Part shown: piece by piece, positions 1 to 5,780 of the stretch | Layout of the letters: the number at the start of each line of letters is the position of its first letter | Position numbering within the stretch: the stretch's first letter is position 1 | From: Allopontixanthobacter sp041552775 | Lineage (GTDB): Bacteria; Pseudomonadota; Alphaproteobacteria; Sphingomonadales; Sphingomonadaceae | Direction of reading: 5' to 3' | Length of the DNA stretch: 6,330 nt | Assembly: GCA_041552775.1 (NCBI GenBank) | Contig: JBFEKH010000117.1 | Coordinates: forward strand, 1-6,330 | Program-made: the position numbers and the translations under genes | Notes under the pieces: model-generated | What the model was told of the DNA's origin: nothing | The model's input: the letters and a program-made list of their open reading frames with translations, nothing else | Database searches by the model: none

Positions 1-193
1 CGTCGCGCAGCCGCAGCGTATTGGCGATAACCGCAGTCATCGGCTCCACTCCGGTGCAATCGACCTCGCTCAATTGCTCCACCCAGCTGAGGATGTTGTT
101 AAGCTCGGGCACCATACGCTCCAGTTCGGCGTCACCCATCTTGATGCGCGCCAGCGAAGCGATTTTCGCGACAGTTTGTTTATCTACGGACAT
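1..193 (-). CDS. gatC: GatC, subunit C of Asp-tRNA(Asn)/Glu-tRNA(Gln) amidotransferase (partial, 3' end outside window)
   Basis: GatC is the small subunit of the cytoplasmic GatCAB complex, which converts Glu-tRNA(Gln) and/or Asp-tRNA(Asn) to the correctly charged Gln- or Asn-tRNA; it holds GatA and GatB together. Translating the minus strand from the ATG at 193 gives MSVDKQTVAKIASLARIKMG, followed by a helical stretch with LERMVPELNNILSWVEQL and then a GVEPM motif near residue 48. This is the standard GatC N-terminal layout (short helical domain, then the linker around the EPM). Sixty-four codons are visible of the roughly 95 usual for the family. The frame is open to the left edge; in most bacteria gatA follows, but that lies outside the window. 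The gene sits 59 bases downstream of the DUF4153 gene on the same strand with no terminator between, so cotranscription is possible. The ribosome-binding site is weak: an AGG lies close to the ATG and a GAGG about 13 bases upstream. Confidence 0.93.
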   Translation of the reverse strand, partial: MSVDKQTVAKIASLARIKMGDAELERMVPELNNILSWVEQLSEVDCTGVEPMTAVIANTLRLRD

Positions 194-252
194 GGGCCTG
201 CGTTAGCCTCGGCTGGGCGCGGCTTCAAGCGGGAGTTGAGGGTAGCAGACCT

Positions 253-1959
253 CTAATCGAACGGTTCACCCATCGGTTTGCCGTCGACATATATCTGGCG
301 GCCCGAATAGGGTCTCACTTCGACTGTCGAATCCTTCTTCAACGGCGTCCGGCCCGTGCCTTCGTCCCGGGCAAGGCCGAGGCCGCTATTGGCCTCGCTC
401 CCGGCAGGCTGAGTCAGGTCGAGCGTAAACAGCTGGACACCTGTGCCCTGGATCAGGGCCAATTTGCGTTTGCCGGTTTCCGGTTCGCCGAGATCAAGCA
501 CCGCGCATGCGCTTTGGCATTGCCATTGCGCGGCCAAAACCGCATCGGTCGCCCGGCGGCGCAGGTCGGGATCGGAAAATTCAAGCCGTATATTGGCGCG
601 GCGCTCCGCCTTGTCATCGGGTGCTTCGCGGTATGAATATGGCCGCTCCTTCTGCACCAGCGCCTCCTTGACCCTGAAAGCCAGATCGCCCGTCGCGTTT
701 TCTCCCATGCCTCTGAGCGCCTTTCGTCCGCCCTCACCGAAGTCCCAGCGCAGGGCAGCATAATCGAAATCCTGGACACTGACCTTTCCTGCCTGCAGCC
801 GTGCAATCTGGTTGCGCGCGGAAATCGCGCCGAAATCCAACAATGGCAGGGCCACGATCAGTGCGAGTACGCAGCCAACCACGGCTAGATGCAGGTTGGC
901 GCGGCGAAGCGCACCGTGCCAACCGGCCTTACGCCCCCGAACCAGCGCCACCACATAGGCGAAGCCATAAGCGCAGGCGAAACCGATTGCAACCAGCCCC
1001 CAGATCCGCTCCGGAGACAGGCCGTATTGCGCCACCCGCGTACCCATGGAAACCGCGGCGAACACTGTCAGCGGCAGGATACCAATTGCCAGGATCGGCG
1101 CGGTGATGCGCATGATTCGCGAGGAGGTCATCTCGCTGTCATCGTCGCGGATGATCGCATTGGTCAGGACAAATGCGCCAAAGGCACAGGACAGCAGGAT
1201 CGGCGTCGCGCTGCGGGTCGCCTCCCAGAGCACATCGGGTCCCGAAAAAATCATCGCAGCGAGGAACAGGACTAGCGCCACTGCCAGCGGAACAGCGAGT
1301 AGCGACAGCACCAGCAGGACCACCGATTGCAAGGTCCCGAGGATTTTGAGCTGGTTGCGCAGGGTTCCCAAGGCGGCACCGAAGGTAAGGCCGGAATATG
1401 TCCAGCCGAACCATTGGTCGTCGATCAAATCCTTGAGCAGGTCAATCTTCAGCAGATGGAACAATTCGGACAGGATCAGGATCAGCGCCCATGACAAACC
1501 GACAAATGCCAGTGCGCCAGCGCCGCTGACGATATCTGTCCAGATATGGAAATGGGTATCACGGTAAGGTGTCTTGAACCGCAAGCGGTGAAATCCGGCC
1601 TGGAACAGCGGCAGCGACAGGGTGATCGCGACCACCCCGGCACCAAAGGCGAAATCCTCGTCTGCCAGCCAGTCATTCGGGTCAACCGCCTGCCACGCCA
1701 GCCCGGCCATCACCAAGCCGCCAATTACAGCAGCGATCAGCGGTTCAATCCAGCGGGCCCAGTCGATCGTAAAGGCCGCAAATATGCTGGTGAAGAACAC
1801 AAACGCTGCCAGCGCCATCCACAGGCGACTCTGTTCGTGCCCGTCGGTAATCAGGTGAACCATCAGCCCCGCAAGACCGAGCAAGCCGCCCAGTACCCAT
1901 GGACGCAGGGACCATTCGCTATCGAATTTTACGGACGGATCCTGCGTGTCTGTTATCAT
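253..1959 (-). CDS. DUF4153-family polytopic membrane protein
   Basis: A 568-residue inner-membrane protein of unknown function. About ten to twelve hydrophobic segments fill residues 20-376, for example around 20-38, 46-65, 71-90, 104-123, 142-170, 185-200, 208-239, 251-270, 284-305, 319-340 and 355-375. A soluble, charged C-terminal domain of about 190 residues (378-568) follows. The FHIW motif near residues 137-140, the long central membrane region, and the sequence LLDFGAISARNQIARLQ after the last helix resemble DUF4153 proteins, which are common in alphaproteobacteria; this is recognition from memory. The C-terminal domain contains a Cys pair (CQSAC, 481-485), which could form a disulfide if the domain is periplasmic. 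The start ATG has AAGG four bases upstream, and that AAGG lies in the arm of a hairpin. The gene follows the FKBP gene by 55 bases, so the two may be cotranscribed. No catalytic motif was seen, and no function can be assigned. Confidence 0.8.
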   Translation of the reverse strand: MITDTQDPSVKFDSEWSLRPWVLGGLLGLAGLMVHLITDGHEQSRLWMALAAFVFFTSIFAAFTIDWARWIEPLIAAVIGGLVMAGLAWQAVDPNDWLADEDFAFGAGVVAITLSLPLFQAGFHRLRFKTPYRDTHFHIWTDIVSGAGALAFVGLSWALILILSELFHLLKIDLLKDLIDDQWFGWTYSGLTFGAALGTLRNQLKILGTLQSVVLLVLSLLAVPLAVALVLFLAAMIFSGPDVLWEATRSATPILLSCAFGAFVLTNAIIRDDDSEMTSSRIMRITAPILAIGILPLTVFAAVSMGTRVAQYGLSPERIWGLVAIGFACAYGFAYVVALVRGRKAGWHGALRRANLHLAVVGCVLALIVALPLLDFGAISARNQIARLQAGKVSVQDFDYAALRWDFGEGGRKALRGMGENATGDLAFRVKEALVQKERPYSYREAPDDKAERRANIRLEFSDPDLRRRATDAVLAAQWQCQSACAVLDLGEPETGKRKLALIQGTGVQLFTLDLTQPAGSEANSGLGLARDEGTGRTPLKKDSTVEVRPYSGRQIYVDGKPMGEPFD

Positions 1960-1963
1960 GCAA

Positions 1964-1995
1964 CCTTGTCCGCCAAAATCAAGCTGGCGGCAAGG
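1964..1995 (-). promoter_or_regulatory. Bulged hairpin in the FKBP-DUF4153 gap, covering the DUF4153 ribosome-binding site
   Basis: Two arms, 1964-1974 (CCTTGTCCGCC on the plus strand) and 1986-1995 (GGCGGCAAGG), are complementary over two five-base blocks with a single unpaired base at 1969 and an 11-base loop. On the minus-strand transcript the 3' arm contains the AAGG that lies four bases before the ATG of the DUF4153 gene. There is no T-run after it, so it is not a canonical intrinsic terminator. It could limit ribosome access to the DUF4153 start, or protect the 3' end of the upstream mRNA. The pairing is directly visible; the regulatory role is inference. Confidence 0.45.
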
Positions 1996-2014
1996 TCAGA
2001 TCGTGAGTTGCAGA

Positions 2015-2572
2015 TTACTGCTGCGGAGGCGCTGGCGGAGCGCCTGAAGCACCCGGTGCGCCTTGCTGTTGCTGCTGCATTTCCATCATCTGCTGCATCT
2101 GTGCCATGCGGGCCTGGAAATCCTCCAGCGACATGAAGTCGAGCAATTCCACATCAAACACCAGATCGCTGTTGGCTGGAATGGCCTCTTCGCCCGTCTG
2201 CGGGTTCATTTTCGCTTCCGCACCGTAAGCTTTCGCGGAAGGGATGGTCATGACATATTTGCCGCCCTTCTGCATTTTCAGCGCGCCTTCGGTGAAGCCG
2301 GGGATCATGCCTTCCAATGGCAGCGGGGTCTGCTGGCCTTCGTCGAACACGGTCCCGTCTTGCAGCTTGCCGGTATAATTCACCAGAACCACGTCGCTGG
2401 TCGCCGGATTGGGACCGGTGCCCGCCTGAATTGTCTCCACCTCCACGCCGCCGGGCATGGATGCAAAGGCAATGCCTGCGCCGATCAGGATGACTGCAAT
2501 GACACCCAGCCACAGCTTGGTCAGCGAGCCTTTGGCAATCGGATGCAGCGGAACGCGGGTAATTTCGGTCAT
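2015..2572 (-). CDS. Membrane-anchored FKBP-type peptidyl-prolyl cis-trans isomerase
   Basis: A 185-residue predicted prolyl isomerase that would speed cis-trans isomerisation of X-Pro bonds in folding proteins outside the cytoplasm. Residues 1-17 are mildly basic and residues 18-38 form one hydrophobic helix with no clear cleavage site, which suggests a signal anchor with the domain in the periplasm. The FKBP domain spans about 44-146. Conserved positions are visible: Y66 in VNYTGKL, F76-D77 in VFDEG, the MIPGF motif at 89-93 (Phe in place of the common Trp), the KGGK turn, AYG at 115-117 and the closing strand LVFDVELLDF. The tail (about 151-185) is rich in Gln, Met, Pro and Ala, with a run of five Gln at 166-170. 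The start is supported by AGGA at 2580-2583, seven bases upstream. The gene lies downstream of rpsU but beyond its terminator, so it probably has its own promoter or is fed by read-through; no clear promoter was found. The family call is secure; the client proteins are unknown. Confidence 0.92.
   Translation of the reverse strand: MTEITRVPLHPIAKGSLTKLWLGVIAVILIGAGIAFASMPGGVEVETIQAGTGPNPATSDVVLVNYTGKLQDGTVFDEGQQTPLPLEGMIPGFTEGALKMQKGGKYVMTIPSAKAYGAEAKMNPQTGEEAIPANSDLVFDVELLDFMSLEDFQARMAQMQQMMEMQQQQQGAPGASGAPPAPPQQ
2027..2045 (-). repeat. Perfect 7-bp inverted repeat inside the 3' end of the FKBP gene
   Basis: AGGCGCT (2027-2033) and AGCGCCT (2039-2045) are perfect reverse complements around a five-base loop. 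It lies in the codons of the Pro/Ala-rich tail, about ten bases before the stop codon. On the minus-strand RNA its loop reads CCGCC, which could pair with the GGCGG arm of the hairpin 30-60 bases downstream. No T-run follows, so it is not an intrinsic terminator. It may simply reflect GC-rich low-complexity coding sequence. Confidence 0.35.
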
Positions 2573-2610
2573 TAAGGGGTCCTGATTCGCAAATGGGTGC
2601 GCTTACATGC

Positions 2611-2637
2611 AAAAGGGCGCAGATTTCTCCGCGCCCT
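2611..2637 (-). terminator. Rho-independent terminator of rpsU
   Basis: On the minus strand a stem AGGGCGC / GCGCCCT (7 bp, arms 2631-2637 and 2614-2620) encloses a ten-base loop and runs directly into TTTT (2611-2614). Two more base pairs can form inside the loop after one mismatch. The position, about 57 bases after the rpsU stop codon and before the FKBP gene, fits termination of the rpsU transcript. The T-tract is short, so read-through into the FKBP gene is possible. Confidence 0.8.
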
Positions 2638-2694
2638 GATGGCTTATCATCGTGATGCGTTCAAGCGGGAAGTCCCAAACTTGACTGACGGATC

Positions 2695-2901
2695 TTACTT
2701 GATCCCGTCACGTTCCATCCGCTTGCGCTCCAGCTTGCGGGCGCGGCGAACAGCGGCAGCCTTTTCACGGGCGCGCTTTTCGGAAGGCTTTTCGAAGTGG
2801 CGACGCAGCTTCATTTCGCGATACACGCCTTCACGCTGCAGCTTCTTCTTGAGCGCGCGTAGGGCTTGGTCGACATTGTTATCGCGAACCATGATCTGCA
2901 T
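2695..2901 (-). CDS. rpsU: 30S ribosomal protein S21
   Basis: S21 is a small basic protein of the 30S subunit, located near the 3' end of 16S rRNA and the anti-Shine-Dalgarno region, and involved in translation initiation. The 68-residue product starts MQIMVRDNNVDQALRALKKK and continues with REGVYREMKLRRHFEKPSEK, the S21 signature; the rest (41-68) is an Arg/Lys/Glu-rich helix ending MERDGIK. Length and sequence match the S21 form I associate with sphingomonads. A longer frame open to 2970 exists, but the ATG at 2901 is preferred because GAGGTG lies nine bases upstream (2911-2916) and the family begins there. A second ATG three codons downstream is less well placed. The gene appears to be a single-gene unit closed by the hairpin terminator at 2611-2637. 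It is divergent from crcB. Confidence 0.97.
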   Translation of the reverse strand: MQIMVRDNNVDQALRALKKKLQREGVYREMKLRRHFEKPSEKRAREKAAAVRRARKLERKRMERDGIK

Positions 2902-3137
2902 AAATTCAAACACCTCACAGCAAAGGTACAGAGCCCGCGTCAGGGCGGGGATGCGCCTACAGCTTACCATTAGAAATTGTGCCGAATCCTGTCCGGATCG
3001 GCTCGAACTGTGGCGCGCCTAGCGAATCGTTGGTGTTTTGGCAAGTGTTTGAAGACGCATTGCCCGTAAATAGCGACATTCTGCGCGCATGAAGACCGCG
3101 GATGACGAATGGCGATTGTACGTCTATGGGACGGGAC
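2902..3137. other. Divergent intergenic region between rpsU and crcB
   Basis: This 236-base region must carry the promoters for rpsU (leftward) and for the crcB-led unit (rightward). I could not pick convincing -35/-10 pairs on either strand. It contains a small 5-bp hairpin (CCCGC 2934-2938 with GCGGG 2945-2949) in the probable rpsU leader, and palindromes TCCGGA near 2992 and GGCGCGCC near 3013. I looked before crcB for the conserved pieces of the fluoride (crcB-motif) riboswitch and did not find them. No tRNA or other RNA gene was recognised. Confidence 0.5.
2911..2916 (-). promoter_or_regulatory. Ribosome-binding site deciding the rpsU start
   Basis: The minus strand reads GAGGTG here, nine bases before the ATG at 2901. 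It supports the 68-residue S21 reading over the 91-residue upstream extension. Confidence 0.75.
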
Positions 3138-3557
3138 ATGACTTCAATACCATCCATGGCACCTTTAACCGCCACGATCAATGTCGCGCTGGGCGGCGCG
3201 GCGGGCGCTGTGCTGCGTTACCAGCTTGGCCGCGGCATGACGCGTCTGCTGGGCCCGCAAACCATGGTCGCATTTCCCTGGGCCACGCTGACCGCCAATG
3301 TGCTGGGCAGCCTGGCGATGGGCGTGTTGGCCGGATATCTGGCGCGGGGCGGCGACGGCAATAGCGAGCAATGGCGCATTCTTCTCGGGGTCGGCCTGCT
3401 GGGCGGCTTCACTACTTTTTCTTCCTTCAGTCTTGAATTGATGCTGCTGATCGAGCGCGGCCAACCGGCATTGGCCGTGTCCTATGCGTTCATATCGGTC
3501 CTTGCCGGTCTCGCCGGGCTATATATCGGACTTATCCTGATGAGGATCGCAGCATGA
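3138..3557 (+). CDS. crcB: Fluoride ion channel CrcB/Fluc
   Basis: CrcB forms a dual-topology dimeric channel in the inner membrane that lets toxic cytoplasmic fluoride leave the cell. From the chosen ATG the product is 139 residues with four hydrophobic helices, roughly 13-35, 45-69, 80-106 and 112-136. Family motifs are clear: GGAAGAVLRY (19-28), the pore helix FPWATLTANVLGS with the conserved Asn at 54, and GGFTTFSSFSLE (89-100), which contains the broken helix and the Phe residues that line the fluoride path. The start is uncertain: in-frame ATGs occur at 3102, 3126, 3138 and 3156. I chose 3138 because GGGACGGGA lies just upstream and the length fits the family's usual 125-135 residues best along with 3156. 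The gene overlaps the next gene by four bases (ATGA), implying translational coupling. The single gene suggests a homodimer, as no crcB paralogue is adjacent. Confidence 0.93.
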   Translation: MTSIPSMAPLTATINVALGGAAGAVLRYQLGRGMTRLLGPQTMVAFPWATLTANVLGSLAMGVLAGYLARGGDGNSEQWRILLGVGLLGGFTTFSSFSLELMLLIERGQPALAVSYAFISVLAGLAGLYIGLILMRIAA

Positions 3558-4864
3558 GCCAGCCAGAACACACTAATCCGAACTCCCCCAGCGGGACCTC
3601 TGCCGAAGTCCGCCAGTTTACTATTGGCAAGGACGATGACGGGGTTCGCCTCGACCGCTGGTTCAAACGTCATTTGCCGCAGATCGGCTTTGCCATGGTC
3701 TCGCGCTGGGCGCGCACCGGGCAAATCCGGCTAGATGGCAAGCGGGTGAAGGTGGATGACCGGATCGCGGCTGGACAGATCGTCCGCGTTCCGCCCGGCG
3801 GCGATACGCCAGACCGTGGCCCCAATCAGCGGCGTGTGCTGTCCGAAGAAGAAATTGCCGAGGCCGACGCGATGGTCATTACGCAGGACCGTGCTGCAAT
3901 CGTGCTCAACAAACCGCCGGGCCTGGCAACGCAGGGCGGCACTGGCATGACCCGCCATGTCGACGGATTGCTGGATGCTTTTGCCGAAACCGGCCCCCGT
4001 CCTCGTCTGGTCCACCGGTTGGACAAAGATACCAGCGGTGTCCTGTTAATTGCGCGAACACCGGGAAGCGCTGCATTTTTCTCCAAGCGGTTCTCCGGGC
4101 GGACGGCCAAGAAAGTCTATTGGGCGCTCATCGTCGGTGTGCCCGAAGTTTACGAAGGCCAGATCGACGCTCCGCTGTCCAAACAGCCGGGCAGCGGCGG
4201 CGAGAAAATGCATGTCGATGAAAAAAACGGCCAGAAGGCCAGCACCCGCTACCGCGTAATCGAGCGCGCCGGCAACAGTGCCTGCTGGGTCGAATTGCAG
4301 CCGCTGACCGGGCGCACGCATCAATTGCGCGTGCACATGGCAGCAATTGGCCATCCGATCGTGGGTGACGGCAAATATGGCGGACAGGATGCCTTCCTGA
4401 CCGGCAGCATCAGCCGCAAATTGCACCTGCATGCGCGGCGGTTGGTCATCGATCATCCCGATGGTACGCCGCTGGACGTCACGGCTGAACTGCCGCCGCA
4501 CTTTGCGGCCAGTGTGGAGCAGATGGGTTTCGACCTGACGCTGAGCGACGCCCTGCCCAGTGACGAACCAACCCCCATGTCGCGCGAACAGAAGAAGCAG
4601 TCCGCACGCCAGCACTCCAAACAGATCCGCAAGGAACGGCGCGGCGAACGGCGCGAGCGAATTGCCGGTGGCCGCAACGAAAAAGACGGTATTGCCAAGG
4701 GCCGACCCAAGAGCGGGACCAAGGCTGCAGAGAGGTCAGCACCGGTCAAACGCGGACCGACAAAGGGCAAGGGATCACCCAAGCCCGCAGCAAAGTCTGG
4801 CCCCAAATCAGCACAAAGGCCCGGCGGGGCCAAACGGGGCGGCCCGGCTAAGAAAGCCCGTTAA
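3554..4864 (+). CDS. RluA/RluC-family rRNA pseudouridine synthase with S4 domain and long basic tail
   Basis: A predicted enzyme that isomerises uridine to pseudouridine in RNA, most likely 23S rRNA. An S4-type RNA-binding domain lies at about 31-80 (RLDRWFKRHLP, then the VSRWARTGQIRLDGKRV region). The catalytic domain spans about 107-320: VLNKPPGLATQGG (117-129), the RluA-family active-site motif HRLDKDTSGVLLIA (154-167) with catalytic Asp157, and the conserved GRTHQLRVH (253-261). Domain order and motifs match RluC best, but the exact target uridines cannot be read from sequence. The protein has 436 residues where RluC-type enzymes usually have about 320; residues 341-436 form an extra Lys/Arg/Gly/Pro-rich, probably disordered, tail. 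The ATG overlaps the crcB stop and is preceded by GAGGA at 3542-3546, seven bases upstream, which supports this start and coupling to crcB. A 41-base gap separates it from the HAD gene. Confidence 0.93.
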   Translation: MSQPEHTNPNSPSGTSAEVRQFTIGKDDDGVRLDRWFKRHLPQIGFAMVSRWARTGQIRLDGKRVKVDDRIAAGQIVRVPPGGDTPDRGPNQRRVLSEEEIAEADAMVITQDRAAIVLNKPPGLATQGGTGMTRHVDGLLDAFAETGPRPRLVHRLDKDTSGVLLIARTPGSAAFFSKRFSGRTAKKVYWALIVGVPEVYEGQIDAPLSKQPGSGGEKMHVDEKNGQKASTRYRVIERAGNSACWVELQPLTGRTHQLRVHMAAIGHPIVGDGKYGGQDAFLTGSISRKLHLHARRLVIDHPDGTPLDVTAELPPHFAASVEQMGFDLTLSDALPSDEPTPMSREQKKQSARQHSKQIRKERRGERRERIAGGRNEKDGIAKGRPKSGTKAAERSAPVKRGPTKGKGSPKPAAKSGPKSAQRPGGAKRGGPAKKAR

Positions 4865-4905
4865 GTGCGCGCCCCTTGCCCAGATCAAACGGAACAGCTG
4901 AAACA

Positions 4906-5559
4906 ATGAGCGTGCGTCTGGCCGTGTTCGATTGCGATGGCACGCTGGTCGATGGGCAAGCTAGCATTTGTTCTGCCATGGACGGCGGATTTGCCGCTGC
5001 GGGCTTGCCTGCGCCCGATCATCATGATGTCCGCAGGATTGTCGGGCTGAGCTTGCCGCAGGCGATCCGTTCGCTTGCGCCGGATGCCGCGCAGTCCGAT
5101 CAAGCGCAGATCGTGGAAGGCTACAAGCAGGCCTTTCGCGACAGCCGCACCCGGGGAATGCTGGAAGAACCGCTGTTTCCCGGCATTGCCGAATTGATCG
5201 AACAATTACGCGGCGAAGGATGGCTGCTGGCGGTTGCCACCGGAAAGTCCGATCGGGGGCTGCAAAGCTGCCTCGAAGGACACGGGATTGCCGACCAGTT
5301 TATCTCGCTCCAAACGGCGGACCGGCACCCGTCCAAGCCTCATCCCGCCATGCTGAAAGCCGCCATGGCCGACGCCATGGCCGGCGCGGAAAATACGGTA
5401 ATGATCGGCGATACCAGCTTCGATATCGACATGGCCCGCGCCATCAAGGTGCGGGCTATCGGCGTTGATTGGGGCTATCACACATCGGCGGAACTCAGCG
5501 CTGCCGGGGCAGAGGCTGTGGCGACGTCGGCAAAGAATCTCGGGGAGTTGCTGAAATGA
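4906..5559 (+). CDS. HAD-superfamily hydrolase, phosphoglycolate phosphatase-like
   Basis: A 217-residue haloacid dehalogenase-type phosphatase, probably cytoplasmic, acting on a small phosphorylated metabolite. All HAD motifs are present: motif I DCDGT with nucleophile Asp9 and acid/base Asp11, motif II AVATGKS with Thr112, the motif III Lys144 in SKPHP, and motif IV GDTSFDIDMA with Asp169 and Asp173 for Mg2+. The segment at about 16-80 is the helical C1-type cap, as in the Gph/beta-phosphoglucomutase group. The substrate cannot be read from this; phosphoglycolate or a similar phosphate ester is possible. I chose the ATG at 4906 because motif I then falls at the usual distance from the N-terminus; its ribosome-binding site is poor (GGA twelve bases upstream). 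A TTG at 4876 would add ten residues. The stop overlaps the next start by four bases (ATGA). Confidence 0.92.
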   Translation: MSVRLAVFDCDGTLVDGQASICSAMDGGFAAAGLPAPDHHDVRRIVGLSLPQAIRSLAPDAAQSDQAQIVEGYKQAFRDSRTRGMLEEPLFPGIAELIEQLRGEGWLLAVATGKSDRGLQSCLEGHGIADQFISLQTADRHPSKPHPAMLKAAMADAMAGAENTVMIGDTSFDIDMARAIKVRAIGVDWGYHTSAELSAAGAEAVATSAKNLGELLK

Positions 5560-5780
5560 ACGATGGTTCGCCCAATGATGATGTCGCGCGCAGCCGCTGG
5601 TTTATTCTCAGCCTGTCGCGGCTTTTCGGGGTGGGAATTGTCATCGCCGGGCTGCTGGTGACGCAAGGCGCGATTTCGTGGCCTATCGAAATTGGCTATG
5701 TCCTGGTCCTGATCGGGATTGTCGATGTATTCGTGGTACCGCAGGTCCTTGCCCGCCGGTGGCGGAGCCCGAAGGAATGA
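5556..5780 (+). CDS. Small two-helix membrane protein of unknown function
   Basis: A 74-residue protein that I do not recognise as a named family. A short acidic, polar N-terminus (MNDGSPNDD) is followed by two hydrophobic segments, about 16-38 (FILSLSRLFGVGIVIAGLLV and on) and 45-63 (IEIGYVLVLIGIVDVFVVP), then a basic end (RRWRSPKE). By the positive-inside rule the C-terminus probably faces the cytoplasm, and with two helices the N-terminus would too. It is supported as a real gene by ATGA overlaps with both neighbours and by ribosome-binding sites: GGAG at 5544-5547, eight bases before its ATG, and another GGAG inside its end serving the next gene. Reading further upstream in the same frame only gives an unlikely extension overlapping the HAD gene. 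Position directly before an Atp12-family gene makes a link to membrane energetics conceivable, but this is only a guess from context. Confidence 0.8.
   Translation: MNDGSPNDDVARSRWFILSLSRLFGVGIVIAGLLVTQGAISWPIEIGYVLVLIGIVDVFVVPQVLARRWRSPKE

Noticed and set aside
2055..2110. CTG/CAG-rich tract as a tandem repeat or CRISPR-like array
   Set aside because: It is simply the Gln/Met codons of the FKBP tail; there are no regular spacers and the repeat unit is a codon.
443..2136. Long plus-strand open frames lying opposite the DUF4153 and FKBP genes
   Set aside because: They are antisense to clear genes, have Arg/Ser/Ala/Pro-rich composition typical of reading GC-rich coding DNA in the wrong frame, and show no recognisable domain.
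2902..2970. N-terminal extension of rpsU to a 91-residue protein
   Set aside because: The added residues resemble no S21 sequence, and a good ribosome-binding site lies inside the extension, nine bases before the 68-residue start.
3040..3137. Fluoride riboswitch upstream of crcB
   Set aside because: GATG- and ATGAC-like pieces occur but not in the order or pairing of the known motif; no pseudoknot partner segments could be matched by eye.
4046..4615. 189-residue minus-strand open frame within the pseudouridine synthase gene
   Set aside because: It is antisense to a well-supported catalytic domain and has no family resemblance or ribosome-binding site that I can see.
4876..4905. TTG start giving a ten-residue longer HAD protein
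   Set aside because: The extra residues place motif I unusually far from the N-terminus, and the ATG at 4906 gives the usual family spacing; neither start has a strong ribosome-binding site, so this remains the less likely choice.
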